Assembly (NCBI RefSeq): GCF_900100275.1
Contig: NZ_FNET01000029.1
Span: forward strand, 21,165 to 85,164
DNA length: 64,000 nucleotides
Direction of reading: 5' to 3'
DNA from: Lentzea albidocapillata subsp. violacea
Lineage (GTDB): Bacteria; Actinomycetota; Actinomycetes; Mycobacteriales; Pseudonocardiaceae
The notes beneath the pieces were generated by a model. The model had not been told where the DNA came from. It made no database searches and worked only from the letters and a program-made list of their open reading frames with translations. This document shows, in pieces, positions 63,029 to 64,000 of the stretch (positions are counted from its first letter, which is position 1; every line of letters starts with the position of its first letter). Position numbers and translations under genes: made by a program.

Positions 63029-63166
63029 TCAGCTTTTCTCGACCAGGTAGCCCAGCGAAGAACTCCGTGCCCGGCCCGCCGCAGTAATGCAGCGTGAACC
63101 AGATCCCGAACGCGATCCGTCGGTCAGCATCCAGGTGAGGAAGCTGACGTCGAGCTGAGCACTCAT
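63029..63166 (-). pseudogene. TerC-family membrane protein remnant
   Basis: A GGGAGGTGAC site and ATG start MSAQLDVSFLTWMLTD, like the beginning of TerC/Alx proteins. After a jump, another frame reads IAFGIWFTLHYCGGPGTEFF, and the first frame resumes as GYLVEKS before a stop. In TerC proteins these pieces are separated by about 60 residues and continue with SLSVDN. An internal deletion, small frameshifts and loss of the remaining three-quarters are visible. Confidence 0.6.
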
Positions 63167-63252
63167 GTCACCTCCCGGCGCCGAGGCACTCGCTCCGGCG
63201 GATCACGGGTACCCGGTCACGCGGTGCCGGCCACACACGAGACGGTGCGGTG

Positions 63253-64000
63253 TCAGCTCGGCGAACAGGTCAGCAGCATCAGCGCGAACATCGCTGCGGA
63301 CGCGGTGACGACGGGCAGTGCCATGGCGGTGATGCTCGCGATTCCGCTGGAGAGCAGCCTGCGCGTGCGGTTCGGCATCCGGCTGCGCCACCGCAGGCGG
63401 TCCAGCCGGATGTCCAGCGCGTCCCTGCTCATCGCGAGCGCGGAGTCGGGAGCGCCATGGCACGACACCCGCAACAGCGCGGCGCGGACGGTGTCGGCGC
63501 CGTGGGTGCGCGCGGCGGCCAGGTCGGCGGACATCTCGACGAGCTCACGGATCGAGCTTGCCGCCCGCGTGAACAGGGGGAGGATCGGCAGGGCGGCGGC
63601 TACCGCGTCCGCGGCAGCGACCAGCAGGTGATGGCGTCCGTTGAGGTGTGCTCGCTCGTGGTCGAGGACGGCATCGACCTCTTCGGGCGTCAGGTGGCGG
63701 CGGAGTCCTTCCGTGGCGACCACGAGACCTGGTTTGCCGGGGAGGCTGAACGCGAGTGGCCGGTCGTGGTCGAGCCACACCGTGGGATGTGCTCCGGGTT
63801 CACGTCGTCCGGCGAGGCGCAGCACCGAGCGGTGTTCCTCGCGGGCGTGGGCTCGTTGCCGGGCGCTGCGTGCACCGACGATCGCGAACCGAACGAGCAG
63901 AGCGGTCAGCAGAGCGCCGCCGGTGAGGCCGCTGATCACTTCGATCGTGGGTGTAGTGCCGTGGCGCACCGACTCCCAGCAGTTGTGCAGGGTGTCGAGG
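63253..64000 (-). CDS. M56/M48-type membrane peptidase (5' end beyond window)
   Basis: The frame stays open to the right edge, so the N terminus is missing. Visible are a membrane helix (ISGLTGGALLTALLVRFAIV), the zinc motif in LDHERAHLNGRHH (HExxH), a downstream VEMSADLAAARTHG carrying the third ligand candidate, and a C-terminal hydrophobic segment (VVTASAAMFALMLL). This matches the small BlaR1/M56-like peptidases of actinobacteria, usually encoded next to a BlaI/MecI repressor that would lie to the right. It may cleave such a repressor or process membrane proteins. Confidence 0.8.
   Translation of the reverse strand, partial: LDTLHNCWESVRHGTTPTIEVISGLTGGALLTALLVRFAIVGARSARQRAHAREEHRSVLRLAGRREPGAHPTVWLDHDRPLAFSLPGKPGLVVATEGLRRHLTPEEVDAVLDHERAHLNGRHHLLVAAADAVAAALPILPLFTRAASSIRELVEMSADLAAARTHGADTVRAALLRVSCHGAPDSALAMSRDALDIRLDRLRWRSRMPNRTRRLLSSGIASITAMALPVVTASAAMFALMLLTCSPS

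Overview
The window looks like the chromosome of a high-GC actinomycete. GC-rich codon third positions, frequent GTG starts, a YbaB/EspC-like type VII secretion cassette, a mycosin, a streptogrisin-type protease and golvesin-domain secreted proteins fit Pseudonocardiales best; this placement is inference, since no rRNA or housekeeping marker is present.

Layout. (1) 1-3414: tail of what appears to be an integrative element. It has a RapZ-C-like gene, a small lipoprotein, a GntR regulator with three operator-like repeats spaced exactly 41 bp apart, a HAD hydrolase, and a 178-bp quasi-palindrome holding ten CCGTAAC iterons in exact dyad symmetry. (2) 3415-33296: a 29.9-kb island bounded by perfect 50-bp repeats of the 3' half of a tRNA-Pro gene, with a tyrosine integrase just inside the left end. 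Nearly all its other genes look like anti-phage or nucleic-acid-processing systems: a three-gene UvrD-helicase operon, Gabija (gajA-gajB), an XRE-ImmA regulator with a CxCxxC partner, a two-gene phospholipase-D-type nuclease module, and a tightly coupled seven-gene operon (NYN-FHA protein, vWA protein, kinase with zinc ribbon, Upf1-like helicase, unknown protein, coiled-coil McrB-like AAA+, DUF2357-like zinc protein). That operon is the best candidate for an undescribed system. (3) 33297-47500: chromosomal backbone with a four-gene type VII secretion-like cassette, two paralogous giant secreted proteins (SLT-like plus golvesin-like domains, one ending in an SGNH hydrolase, the other in a lectin-like region) around two small secreted proteins, and a mycosin. 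(4) 47531-50826: a separate canonical mcrB-mcrC pair. (5) 50900-54200: a decayed stretch (cutinase and zinc-finger remnants), then a secreted S1 protease and a lipoprotein. (6) 54558-63028: a central-metabolism and dormancy-like cluster (aconitase, universal stress protein, phosphoribosyltransferase-erythromycin-esterase fusion, phosphoketolase, acetate kinase). (7) 63029-64000: a TerC remnant and a partial M56/M48-type peptidase.

How parts fit together. Both tRNA-Pro half copies are followed at once by intrinsic terminators, and neither has the tRNA 5' half upstream. The simplest reading is tandem accretion at one tRNA-Pro gene: the defence island inserted first, a second element (whose tail is 1-3414) inserted later, and the intact tRNA lies left of the window. 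Within the island, modules are stacked with overlapping genes inside each module and divergent or convergent borders between modules, as expected of a defence island built by repeated acquisition. All functional statements rest on motifs read by eye; no database search was run.
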